Assembly: GCA_023229575.1 (NCBI GenBank)
Contig: JALNYZ010000002.1
Span: 310,001 to 374,000, forward strand
DNA: 64,000 nt
Origin: Prolixibacteraceae bacterium
Lineage (GTDB): Bacteria > Bacteroidota > Bacteroidia > Bacteroidales > Prolixibacteraceae
Direction of reading: 5' to 3'
The first letter of the stretch is position 1; every line of letters starts with the position of its first letter. Below the pieces are notes generated by a model that was not told the DNA's origin, searched no databases, and saw only the letters and a program-made list of their open reading frames with translations. A program made the translations under genes and the position numbers. Positions 41,362 through 49,983 of the stretch are shown in pieces.

Positions 41362-41430
41362 CAAAGATGCACAACTTATACCATAATCAATTTACAGAAT
41401 TTTATCTAAAAGTTACATAATTCACACATT
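41362..41430 (-). promoter_or_regulatory. Conserved stress promoter, site M (autoregulatory)
   Basis: Minus strand: TGTGTGAATTATGTAAC, then ATTCTGTAAA 21 bp on, then 21 nt to the -7 box CATCTTTG. It drives the AraC, hybrid kinase and receiver operon. Confidence 0.85.
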
Positions 41431-41515
41431 TTAAATACTGGAACCGGTTCTTTCAATCAAAATTATTTTCAGGATTTGCTCATAAAAATGGATAACCTTT
41501 AGTCACAAAAAAAAA

Positions 41516-41543
41516 GCCGCTGTATAAATCCATATACAGCGGC
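41516..41543 (-). terminator. Strong terminator after tRNA-Lys
   Basis: GCCGCTGTATA pairs perfectly with TATACAGCGGC (11 bp, 6-nt loop). On the minus strand it is followed by an uninterrupted run of nine T. It ends the tRNA transcript. Confidence 0.92.
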
Positions 41544-41559
41544 AATAACAAAAAAAAAG

Positions 41560-41632
41560 TGACCCAGCTGGGGCTCGAACCCAGGACCCCATCCTTAAAA
41601 GGGATGTGCTCTACCTGCTGAGCTACTGAGTC
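41560..41632 (-). tRNA. tRNA-Lys (anticodon TTT)
   Basis: The gene has 73 nt with complete cloverleaf: acceptor GACTCAG/CTGGGTC (one G-U pair), D stem GCTC/GAGC, anticodon stem CATCC/GGATG with loop CTTTTAA (anticodon TTT), and T stem CTGGG/CCCAG with loop TTCGAGC. The discriminator base is A and no CCA is encoded. Confidence 0.96.
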
Positions 41633-41860
41633 ATCCTTATAACTCCTTTGTTTTTCAAAGGCACGGCAAAGATAGCCCATTTTTTTTAATCACCCAATGC
41701 AGGTATAAAAAAAAATAATTTTCGAGAAAATATTTTGTATTCTGCTTAATATCAGTGATATATAAAAATAGTTTGACAAAATATTTTAATCTGCCAAAAA
41801 GCACTATTTTTGTGTCATCATTATGATTAAACGGTAAAAAAAGTATTTAACTAATTGTCA
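41633..41860 (+). promoter_or_regulatory. AT-rich spacer with probable promoter of the SDR gene
   Basis: TATTTTTG at 41805-41812 matches the TAnnTTTG -7 box and would give a leader of about 45 nt to the ATG at 41861. No clear -33 element is visible at the usual distance. Nothing else recognisable is in the spacer. Confidence 0.4.
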
Positions 41861-42673
41861 ATGAGCGGTAAAGTAGTAATTATAACTGGAGCTTCTTCAG
41901 GTATAGGCCGTGCACTGGCTATTGAATATGCGAAACGGGCTGCCTTACTTTCATTGGCAGCCAGGAGAATTGATAAACTGAATGAACTTAAAACGATCCT
42001 TGAATCATCGGAAGTACTGGTCACGCAGACCGATGTTACCAGTGAAACTGCATGCAAGGAGCTCATTGAACGTACTATTCAGAGATTTGGGAGGATTGAC
42101 GTTTTAATTAACAATGCCGGCCTATCGATGCGGGCATTGTTTGATGACATAGATCTGAAAAGTTTCAAACAGGTCATGGACGTTAACTTTTACGGAACCG
42201 TTTATTGCACAAAATATGCACTTCCGCATTTGATCAGCTCCAAAGGTTCACTGGTGGGCATTATCTCTGTAGCCGGGCATGTAGGTTTACCGGCGCGTTC
42301 AGCCTATTCAGCTTCTAAATTTGCCGTTCGTGGTTTGTTGGATACCATCCGCCTGGAAAATTTGTATACGGGCCTTCATGTACTGGTTGCCGCACCAGGT
42401 TTTACCACCTCTGAGATAAGAAAATCGGCCCTAATGGCAGATGGCTTACCTCAGGGGGAGACGCCAAGAAAAGAAGAGAAAATGATGAGCGCTGCAGTTT
42501 GCGCCCAATTGGTGGTGAATGCCATTGAGAAGAGGAAGAGATCAATCGTATTGACATTTAAAGAGGGAAAGCTTTCCGTGTTTTTGGGGAAGTTCTTTCC
42601 CAAGTTATTGGATCGGCTAACCTTTTCTCACATGGCAAAGGAGAATGATTCACCGCTAAGTAAAAAATACTGA
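41861..42673 (+). CDS. Short-chain dehydrogenase/reductase (SDR)
   Basis: The protein has 270 residues from the ATG at 41861 (a TTG two codons upstream is less likely). Rossmann cofactor motif ITGASSGIGRAL (residues about 7-18), NNAG, and the catalytic set Ser in IISVAGH with YSASK (Tyr-xxx-Lys). The first strand ends in Ala-Arg-Arg (LSLAARRIDKL), which suggests NADP(H) preference. The C-terminal part (FKEGKLSVFLGKFFPKLLDRL) resembles SDR family proteins acting on lipids or steroids such as DHRS7-like enzymes; the substrate is unknown. It stands alone and converges on the LysE gene. Confidence 0.88.
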   Translation: MSGKVVIITGASSGIGRALAIEYAKRAALLSLAARRIDKLNELKTILESSEVLVTQTDVTSETACKELIERTIQRFGRIDVLINNAGLSMRALFDDIDLKSFKQVMDVNFYGTVYCTKYALPHLISSKGSLVGIISVAGHVGLPARSAYSASKFAVRGLLDTIRLENLYTGLHVLVAAPGFTTSEIRKSALMADGLPQGETPRKEEKMMSAAVCAQLVVNAIEKRKRSIVLTFKEGKLSVFLGKFFPKLLDRLTFSHMAKENDSPLSKKY

Positions 42674-42702
42674 GCTTAGCCCTGTAAAGAACAGTTATCT
42701 GA

Positions 42703-43335
42703 TTATATTCCTGTTGTCTGAAGGTATATAAAGAAAGCAACAGCGATCAATATAACGCTTAATCCAATGATCCTGTTGGCCCAGTAGAGTGTATTGATGG
42801 TTAATTTGTGCCTGAAAAGATTGGCAAAACCGGTAATGATGAACCACCATAACGATCCTCCAATAAAAATACCACCGAAAGTCAGCAAGGCTTCCAGCGG
42901 TCTTGAAAATTGCAAAACGATACTGTATCCTGTAAAAATAGCCATGAACACAAAGACAGACAGCGGATTAGACAAGGTCACAAAAAAGGTGGTCAGAAAA
43001 TCCTGCAGATGCGAAGAGCCTCTTCGTTTGTAATCCTGGATCTGCTTCGTCGGATTTGACCTGAAAATATAGATTCCGAGAAGGATCAAAACAAAGAAAC
43101 CAACCAACTTAAAATATAGTTCGTAGGTTCTGATAAAATCGATAATGATGGAGAGGCCAAATCCCGCTACCAAAGCATAAACAGTATCTGCTGTTGCAAT
43201 TCCAATCCCTGAAAAGATCCCGGATTTCCAATTTCTGTTAACTGTCCTTTGAATACACAATATCCCTAGAGGTCCCAATGGGATGGATACGGCAAGACCG
43301 GTAACAACTCCTTTCCAAAGCAAATTAAAATCCAT
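42703..43335 (-). CDS. LysE family amino-acid exporter
   Basis: The protein has 210 residues from the ATG at 43335 (a GTG two codons upstream is possible). It has the family start VTGLAVSIPLGPLGILCIQRTVNRNWKSG, then GIATADTVYALVAGFGLS, and six membrane helices, ending ANRIIGLSVILIAVAFFIYL. LysE/RhtB proteins export amino acids such as lysine, threonine or homoserine; the substrate cannot be told from the sequence. Its stop faces the SDR gene stop, 29 bp away. Confidence 0.85.
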   Translation of the reverse strand: MDFNLLWKGVVTGLAVSIPLGPLGILCIQRTVNRNWKSGIFSGIGIATADTVYALVAGFGLSIIIDFIRTYELYFKLVGFFVLILLGIYIFRSNPTKQIQDYKRRGSSHLQDFLTTFFVTLSNPLSVFVFMAIFTGYSIVLQFSRPLEALLTFGGIFIGGSLWWFIITGFANLFRHKLTINTLYWANRIIGLSVILIAVAFFIYLQTTGI

Positions 43336-43478
43336 ATTCACAAAAATAGGGGAATTTCTTATTTCTACATGCTTTCTGCAAAATTCTGCAAGTAATACTG
43401 AGATATTTGGTTATTTTTAGGCGGTTGACACCAGCGAAAAATACTGTTTGAATATTGTAAAACTAAAAAATATTGAAG

Positions 43479-44381
43479 GTGAAAAAAAATATTTATTTGA
43501 TTCTTTTCTTTATGATAGCCAGTCATTACACTCAATCACAAACCGTTGTGAAACTTTGGCCTAATGGAACTCCTGGTCCGGTCGTTTCTCCAAAACCTGA
43601 AGAAACTTTCGAGGGCAGACGGGTGCGCTATGTTTCTGAACCTAATTTGACTGTTTACCTTCCTGCGAAGGAACTAAATACCGGGGTTTCGGTAATCATA
43701 TGCCCAGGCGGAGGTTACGGCATGGAAGCGATGGACCACGAAGGTTATGACGTAGCTGAATTTCTTCAAAATCATGGAATTGCAGGAATCGTTTTAAAAT
43801 ACAGGTTGCCCTATGGTCATTCTGAAATACCGCTTCAGGATGCCCAACAGGCCATGAGATTGGTTAGGTTACATGCCGAAGAGTGGTCTGTTGACCCTTC
43901 AAAAATAGGAATCGCCGGATTTTCTGCTGGTGGACATTTGGCATCCACTCTTTCAACTCACTTTGACACAGGCGATAAGGAATCAAATAATCCGATTGCC
44001 AGATTGAGTTGTCGCCCGGATTTTTCTGTTCTACTTTATCCTGTAGTTACCTTTAAAGAGGAGTGGGGCCACATGGGATCCAGGGAAAATTTGATTGGCA
44101 AAACCAATGACTGGAGGGTAATCGAAAAATTTTGCAACGAATTGCAGGTTACCAAACAAACACCGCCTGCTTTTATCGCACTAGCGGATGATGATGCTGG
44201 AGTTAAACCGCGAAACAGCATCGAATATTATTTGGCACTGAAAAGGGAGGGTATCCAGGCAGAGCTGCACATTTTCAGGGAAGGCGGACATGGTTTCGGG
44301 ATGCACAAAACAGGCAAACCACATGACCAGTGGCCATTCATGATGATTGAATGGATGAAGGCCATGAAATATATCAAATAA
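43479..44381 (+). CDS. Secreted alpha/beta-hydrolase (esterase, acetyl-xylan/BD-FAE type)
   Basis: The protein has 300 residues from the GTG at 43479, which is directly followed by a signal peptide (IYLILFFMIASHYTQSQ); a TTG two codons upstream is the other choice. The oxyanion region is CPGGGYGMEAMDHEG, the nucleophile Ser lies in GFSAGGHLAS, Asp in ADDDAGVKP and His in GGHGFGM. This order matches Bacteroidota esterases that deacetylate xylan or remove feruloyl groups. The substrate is not proven, since no polysaccharide locus surrounds it. Its stop TAA shares a base with the ATG of the Nudix gene. Confidence 0.85.
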   Translation: MKKNIYLILFFMIASHYTQSQTVVKLWPNGTPGPVVSPKPEETFEGRRVRYVSEPNLTVYLPAKELNTGVSVIICPGGGYGMEAMDHEGYDVAEFLQNHGIAGIVLKYRLPYGHSEIPLQDAQQAMRLVRLHAEEWSVDPSKIGIAGFSAGGHLASTLSTHFDTGDKESNNPIARLSCRPDFSVLLYPVVTFKEEWGHMGSRENLIGKTNDWRVIEKFCNELQVTKQTPPAFIALADDDAGVKPRNSIEYYLALKREGIQAELHIFREGGHGFGMHKTGKPHDQWPFMMIEWMKAMKYIK

Positions 44382-44917
44382 TGGCCCGGGAAACCAATAA
44401 TCTGTTTTCCTGTTGTCCCAAATGTGGTTCACCTTCTTTTCTTACCGGGGATAAAGGCAGGTCATTCAGGTGCGAAGAGTGCCTGTTTCATTATTACATC
44501 AACAATTCGGCGGCAGTTGCTTGCTTGATAATCAATGCATCAGGAGAACTTTTGCTTACCCGTAGGGCTTTTGAACCCAACAAGGGAATGCTGGATCTAC
44601 CTGGCGGTTTTGTTGAACCGATGGAATCAGCAGAAGAGGCAGTTATCAGGGAAATTATGGAGGAACTGAACCTCCGGGTTACCAAAATGAGCTATTTGGT
44701 CTCTTACCCGAATTTATATCCCTACTCAAATTTTGAGGTACCGACAGTTGATCTGGCTTATTTATGCGATGTAGAGAAACTTGATTGCCTAAGGCCGGAT
44801 GATGATGTGGCTTCAATAGAATTCATAAAGCCTGATAAAATTCCACTAAATGTCTTGTGTTCCAATAGCATGAGGCAAATTGTCCAGTTTTACCTCAAAT
44901 CAGGGGGTGTAAATTAA
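44381..44917 (+). CDS. Nudix hydrolase with N-terminal zinc ribbon
   Basis: The protein has 178 residues from the ATG at 44381. Two CxxC pairs (CCPKCGS and CEEC) form a zinc ribbon at about 9-32. The Nudix box follows: GGFVEPMESAEEAVIREIMEEL (consensus GX5EX7REUXEEXGU kept except the final G replaced by Asn). The zinc ribbon plus Nudix layout resembles NudC-like and ADP-ribose/NADH pyrophosphatases. Its start overlaps the stop of the esterase gene, so translation is coupled; it is followed after 7 bp by the aminopeptidase gene. Confidence 0.88.
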   Translation: MARETNNLFSCCPKCGSPSFLTGDKGRSFRCEECLFHYYINNSAAVACLIINASGELLLTRRAFEPNKGMLDLPGGFVEPMESAEEAVIREIMEELNLRVTKMSYLVSYPNLYPYSNFEVPTVDLAYLCDVEKLDCLRPDDDVASIEFIKPDKIPLNVLCSNSMRQIVQFYLKSGGVN

Positions 44918-44924
44918 ATTCAGT

Positions 44925-46733
44925 ATGACGAAGATTGCCGAGCGTATTTCCGGTTTGAGGGAATTGATGCACAAACATCAGATTGATGCCTATTTGATCA
45001 CAGGCACTGATCCCCATCTGAGTGAATATATCCCAAAATGGTGGAAAACACGACAGTGGATCAGTGGTTTTACCGGATCGTATGGTAAGGTTCTGGTCAC
45101 TATCGATGAAGTGCTGCTTTGGACGGATACCCGGTATTTTCTACAGGCAACGGAAGAGCTGAAAAATACAGGTATCAGATTAATGAAAGATAGGGTGCCG
45201 GATGCTGTTTCACTGGAAGAATGGACATTCCAAAATCTGAAGCCCGGCAATAAATTCGCATTCGATGGTTCAACCATATCGACAGCCGAAGCGGACCTTT
45301 TAACATCCAAATTGACTGCGAATGGCATCAAAATTGAATTTGATCTTGATCTGGTAGGTCAGGTTTGGTCGGAAAGGCCAAATCCGTCCGATACCCCCGC
45401 CTATGAATTTCCCCTGATTTATGCAGGAAAATCAAGAACCGAGCGGTTCGATATGGTTCGCAAAATGCTATTTTCTAAAAATCTTGATTCAACCATTATC
45501 TCATTACTCGATGATCTGGCCTGGATATTCAATTTGAGAGGCAATGATATAGAATATGCACCTTTGGTATCGGCTTACGGTTACATCGACCTGGAAAATG
45601 TCTGGCTGTTCATCAACCCCGACAAGTTGGGTCCGGATTTTAGGACTGTTTTGGAAGAAGAGGGAATATTCATCAAACCGTACAGTGATTTTTATTCGTT
45701 TTTAACGCGATTGACCAACAAACGGATTCAAATCGATCCTGTTCGCACGAATTTTAAGATCTACAGATCGCTTTCCGATCGCAACGAAATAGACAATTCT
45801 GTTGCATTAATCACTAAATTAAAGGCAGTTAAGGATTCACATGAGATCGATAATATCAGGAATGCACATGAAAAGGATGGTGCAGCAATGGTTTATTCGC
45901 TTTTTTGGCTATATCAAAATATTGATAAAGAGAATATTACAGAAATTTATATCGGTAATAAGCTGAATGAATTTAGAAAGAAGCAACCCTTGTTTATGGG
46001 AGACAGTTTTCATCCGATTGTAGGCTTTGGGGATCATGGTGCGATTGTTCATTATCATGCCACAGATCAGACCAATGTTTGCATAACTCGCGACAATTTA
46101 CTTCTTATTGATTCAGGAGGACAATATTTGGATGGAACGACCGACATAACACGGACAATATGTCTGGGTACGCCTACTACAAAGCAGCGCGAAGACTTCA
46201 CAAGCTGTCTGAAAGCGCACATTGCCCTTGCGACCGTGCACTTTCCGGTTGGAACCAAGGGTTATTCGCTGGATTCTATTACTCGTAAACCATTGTGGGA
46301 TAGAGGAATAAATTATGGTCATGGAACCGGCCATGGAATAGGCTATTTTTTATCTGTCCATGAAGGACCGATGAGTATTCGTACTGAATTCAACAACGAA
46401 CCAATCTCGGAAGGTCATCTTTTGTCGAATGAACCCGGTATTTACAGGGAGGGGGAATATGGAATCAGAATTGAGAATGTTATTTTATGTAAAAGATCTC
46501 CCGCTACTGAATTTGGGGAATTTCTATGTTTTGAAACCATCTCTCTCTGTCCAATTGATAAGCATCTTATTGTGCTTGATATGCTTAAACCTGAGGAATT
46601 AAGTTGGATAAACCAATACCATGAGACTGTTTTTCAGAAAATATCACCTCACTTACGTGAAAGGGGGATTTTGGAGTGGTTCAGACTTCAATGCGCCCCC
46701 ATGCGTTTACCTGATAAAATTTTAAAAAATTGA
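44925..46733 (+). CDS. Xaa-Pro aminopeptidase (M24B family)
   Basis: This 602-residue cytoplasmic enzyme has two N-terminal creatinase-like domains (about 1-305; GTDPHLSEYIPKWWKTRQWISGFTGS) and a pita-bread catalytic domain (about 310-540). Metal ligands lie in LLIDSGGQYLDGTTDITRT (two Asp), GTGHGIGYFLSVHEGP (His), NEPGIYREGEYGIRIENV (Glu and Glu). The long form with an additional N-terminal domain resembles eukaryotic XPNPEP1 and many Bacteroidota enzymes. It removes an N-terminal residue before proline. Its stop overlaps the TTG start of the following gene. Confidence 0.92.
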   Translation: MTKIAERISGLRELMHKHQIDAYLITGTDPHLSEYIPKWWKTRQWISGFTGSYGKVLVTIDEVLLWTDTRYFLQATEELKNTGIRLMKDRVPDAVSLEEWTFQNLKPGNKFAFDGSTISTAEADLLTSKLTANGIKIEFDLDLVGQVWSERPNPSDTPAYEFPLIYAGKSRTERFDMVRKMLFSKNLDSTIISLLDDLAWIFNLRGNDIEYAPLVSAYGYIDLENVWLFINPDKLGPDFRTVLEEEGIFIKPYSDFYSFLTRLTNKRIQIDPVRTNFKIYRSLSDRNEIDNSVALITKLKAVKDSHEIDNIRNAHEKDGAAMVYSLFWLYQNIDKENITEIYIGNKLNEFRKKQPLFMGDSFHPIVGFGDHGAIVHYHATDQTNVCITRDNLLLIDSGGQYLDGTTDITRTICLGTPTTKQREDFTSCLKAHIALATVHFPVGTKGYSLDSITRKPLWDRGINYGHGTGHGIGYFLSVHEGPMSIRTEFNNEPISEGHLLSNEPGIYREGEYGIRIENVILCKRSPATEFGEFLCFETISLCPIDKHLIVLDMLKPEELSWINQYHETVFQKISPHLRERGILEWFRLQCAPMRLPDKILKN

Positions 46734-49636
46734 AAACCTCCCTGAAATTGTTTATCGGATTCGTTCTGGTACAAATATTGTTGGTTCCTCGAAATGTCTC
46801 AGGACAGTATTTTGTTGCAGGCCAGGATCCAGGGGGAATCAAATGGAGGCAAATCCAAACTGAACATTTCCAGATATTATATCCATCTGATTATGAGGCT
46901 GAAGGTCACAGAGTTGCCCATATTTTTGAAAAAGTTTATGGTTATTCAGGGGTAACACTTTCGCACCATCCCCGAAAAATTACGATTATACTTCATGCAA
47001 AGTCAATGAAGTCGAATGGATTTGTGGCTTGGTCGCCTTCCCGGATTGAGCTGTTTCCAACACCGGGTCAGGATTCTTATGCCCAGGAATGGATTGAACA
47101 ATTGGCCACGCATGAACTAAGGCATCATGTTCAAATCGATAAAATCGAATCGGAATTACCTGCCATTTTCAAAATTTTATTGGGTGAACAAGCTGCATCC
47201 ATTGTCATTGGAGCCTATTTGCCCTTTTGGTTCCTGGAAGGGGATGCAGTTGTAACTGAAACCGCATTGAGTTCGTCCGGTCGTGGCAGGGTTCCATCCT
47301 TTACCATGGAATTAAAGGCACAAGCCGATGAAAAGGGCATTTACAGTTTCGACAAGGCCTATCTTGGGTCCTACAAGGATTATATACCTGATTATTATCA
47401 GCTTGGATATCAGATGGTTTCAAATATCAGGAACAAGAATGGGGGAGAGGTATGGGGAAAAGTATTGCACCATATTGCCAAAAATCCGCTTGGAGTCAAT
47501 TCATTATCAAAAGGATTGAAACTGGCTACGGGAAAAAATCAGGATGAGCACTATCGGGAGATCATGTATAACTTGAAGAACACGAATCCATTTAGGCTTA
47601 ATATTCCGGAAGATACGGTTCTTTCCGGAAGGAGAATGGTTGGATCCTCAAAAGAATATATTAGTTATCGGTATCCGCATCTTTTGAATGATTCATCGAT
47701 TGTAGCTTTAAAGAGCTCGCTTGGTAAAATTCAGGAACTTGTATTGATTGATAAAAACTTAAATGAAAGAAAATTGTTTGAACCCGGATTCATTTTGGAA
47801 GAATCACTGAGTGTTTCCAATGGGAAAATCGTTTGGTTTGAATCAAAGCCTGATTTGCGTTGGACACATCGAGACAGAACGCTGCTTCGCATCCTTGACA
47901 TACAAAGTGGAACCCTGGTTGACAAAGTATTTTCCGAAAAGTTATATGCCCCTATGTTTTCGCCAGATGGAAAATGGATTTCGGCAGTGGCGCTCGATAA
48001 CCTTAACCACTCTTCAATTGACTTGATTAGTGTAGATAACTATTTGATTAAAAAGGTATTTATGGCGTATCCGAATCATTATTTTATTACCCCCTCCTGG
48101 TCAAAAGATGGCAGTTCAATGTATGCTGTCGACCTTGGGGATAAAGGCAAATCTATTGTTAAGCTCAATTTGGCGAATGGGAAAAAAAATAATATTACTG
48201 TTCCGATTTCAGGAGAGATTAAAAAACCATTTCAATGGAACAATTTCCTAATATATTCAGCGAATCAATCAGGCAAATTTCAAGGATTTGCCATAGATCT
48301 TACCACAAACAAACAATATCTGATCGCAACGGCCAAATATGGAATCAAAGACCTTCAGTGTTCAGGCAATAGCAACACCTTAATTTTTGCAGATTACGCT
48401 GCAAACGGCTTTAAAATAGCCACAAAGACCGTTAATAGTGATGTGTGGAAAGAAATTGATCAAAAATCCTGGTTTCAGGATACGCTAGCCAACAAATTGA
48501 CCGCCCAGGAAAAGGGGGCAATCGATTTCTCCAAACAAGATACCAACCAATATACAAGTCAGAAGTATGTGAAATTCTTAAATCTTATAAACATTCACAG
48601 TTGGTCGCCAGCATATGTTGATCCTGACAATTCGACTGTAAATATCGGGTTTTCAGTTATTTCACAAAACAAACTTACCACAGCAATCACACAATTTGGC
48701 TACAACTACTCGTCGGTCAACCAGGCAGGGAAATGGGTAGGTAAGTTCGAATATTCCGGTTGGTACCCTATTTTAAGGATTTATGGCGATTATGGAAAGG
48801 AAAAATCACAATACTACCAGATAAACAGGCATTACAATACAAATAATGTACTGATCAGTCAAGATACTGTTGCAGTTCCCTACTCAAAGAAAGTTTTGAA
48901 TACACACTTCGATGCACTCATTCCATTTAATTTTTCAAAGGGTAAAATGTACCGAATGGTTGAGCCGGAAATTCAGATCGGCTATTCGCACTACTGGCAG
49001 GATCCGGCCACTCCGTCAACAATCTTTAGAGGAAGTTATATTCCTTTTAGCTACAGGCTTTATTTACACAACATTATGCAGCAAAGTACCCGCGATATAC
49101 AGGCAAGGTGGGGACAAATTGTTGATCTGCAGTTTAGGCATACACCATTTGGCGATAAGCGACTGGGGAATATCGTTTCTACAGAAGGAACTTTCTTTTT
49201 TCCGGGAATATTATGCAACCAGGGAATTCGGGTTTATACCGGATATCAGCTAAAAAAGTCGGCTAGCTCCTATTTCAATGACTTGATCTATTATCCCAGA
49301 GGTTATACAAACGTTGATAACAATGAACTGAAGACATTAAGAAGTGATTATGTGCTTCCTTTACTCTCTCCGGACTGGCACATTTGGCATCTTTACTACT
49401 TAAAACGGATAACGATGCGGCTTTTTTATGATTATGCCCAAATTTCTATTCCCATTCACCAGACAACCAACACAATAAACAAGACACTCAGTTCATTCGG
49501 TGGGGAACTGGTTACGGAATGCCATTTACTGAGATTCATCGCACCATTCAAATTAGGGGTCAGGGAATCCTATTTAACTGAATCCGGACAGTTCTCTTCA
49601 GAATTCCTTCTTTCTGTCAACCTGAAAGGAATGTAG
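46730..49636 (+). CDS. Large secreted protein with metalloprotease-like site, beta-propeller and barrel-like end
   Basis: This 968-residue protein starts at a TTG (TTGA overlap with the preceding stop), directly followed by a signal peptide (LKLFIGFVLVQILLVPRNVSGQ). Residues 25-285 look like a peptidase-MA/gluzincin domain: GIKWRQIQTEHFQILYP, then ATHELRHHVQID with an HExxH motif, and WFLEGDAVVTETALS as possible third ligand. Residues 290-590 have propeller-type repeats (KLYAPMFSPDGKWISAVALD, ITPSWSKDGSSMYAVDLGD). Residues 600-968 are aromatic beta strands like an outer-membrane barrel. Function unknown; coupled to the Xaa-Pro aminopeptidase gene. Confidence 0.75.
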   Translation: MKTSLKLFIGFVLVQILLVPRNVSGQYFVAGQDPGGIKWRQIQTEHFQILYPSDYEAEGHRVAHIFEKVYGYSGVTLSHHPRKITIILHAKSMKSNGFVAWSPSRIELFPTPGQDSYAQEWIEQLATHELRHHVQIDKIESELPAIFKILLGEQAASIVIGAYLPFWFLEGDAVVTETALSSSGRGRVPSFTMELKAQADEKGIYSFDKAYLGSYKDYIPDYYQLGYQMVSNIRNKNGGEVWGKVLHHIAKNPLGVNSLSKGLKLATGKNQDEHYREIMYNLKNTNPFRLNIPEDTVLSGRRMVGSSKEYISYRYPHLLNDSSIVALKSSLGKIQELVLIDKNLNERKLFEPGFILEESLSVSNGKIVWFESKPDLRWTHRDRTLLRILDIQSGTLVDKVFSEKLYAPMFSPDGKWISAVALDNLNHSSIDLISVDNYLIKKVFMAYPNHYFITPSWSKDGSSMYAVDLGDKGKSIVKLNLANGKKNNITVPISGEIKKPFQWNNFLIYSANQSGKFQGFAIDLTTNKQYLIATAKYGIKDLQCSGNSNTLIFADYAANGFKIATKTVNSDVWKEIDQKSWFQDTLANKLTAQEKGAIDFSKQDTNQYTSQKYVKFLNLINIHSWSPAYVDPDNSTVNIGFSVISQNKLTTAITQFGYNYSSVNQAGKWVGKFEYSGWYPILRIYGDYGKEKSQYYQINRHYNTNNVLISQDTVAVPYSKKVLNTHFDALIPFNFSKGKMYRMVEPEIQIGYSHYWQDPATPSTIFRGSYIPFSYRLYLHNIMQQSTRDIQARWGQIVDLQFRHTPFGDKRLGNIVSTEGTFFFPGILCNQGIRVYTGYQLKKSASSYFNDLIYYPRGYTNVDNNELKTLRSDYVLPLLSPDWHIWHLYYLKRITMRLFYDYAQISIPIHQTTNTINKTLSSFGGELVTECHLLRFIAPFKLGVRESYLTESGQFSSEFLLSVNLKGM

Positions 49637-49645
49637 TTTTTATAC

Positions 49646-49670
49646 AATTCTCACAGACTTTGTGAGAATT
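49646..49670 (+). terminator. Hairpin after the propeller protein gene
   Basis: AATTCTCACA pairs perfectly with TGTGAGAATT (10 bp, 5-nt loop). It starts 9 bp after the stop; no T-run follows. Confidence 0.6.
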
Positions 49671-49983
49671 ATGGCAGGTACTTGAATTAAATTAATCACA
49701 GCAGACAAAAATTACTTTTGTAATGGCTAAAATCATTGAATTTTGGTCACAATTCAGCATGATAAATACTAATATAATGTAGTTATTTCCAATCAAATAA
49801 TACATTCAATAAAACTAAAAGATTAGATTACTAGTTTCCATCTGGAAACAAATCAGTCAAAACAGGTATCTACGCATAAAAATTGATTTATATATTTATA
49901 ATAACCAGTAATTTAAGTAGTTTTATTAAATAATTGAATTGGATTAAATATTGACAGACTACTCATTTGGATTAACCGATAAG
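49671..49983. other. Gene-free AT-rich spacer
   Basis: I see no convincing gene here. It contains a small perfect hairpin (GTTTCCA/TGGAAAC at 49834-49849) and a TACTTTTG box at 49713-49720 without a clear partner. Confidence 0.5.

Noticed and set aside
2220..41430. The 21-bp direct repeat as a LytTR-type binding site
   Set aside because: The spacing would fit, but the half-sites do not match the known LytTR pattern well and no LytTR protein is encoded in the window.
49723..49782. A 19-codon frame after a TACTTTTG box in the spacer before the XRE gene
   Set aside because: Too short to judge, no ribosome-binding site or similarity to a known small protein, and the -33 element is missing.
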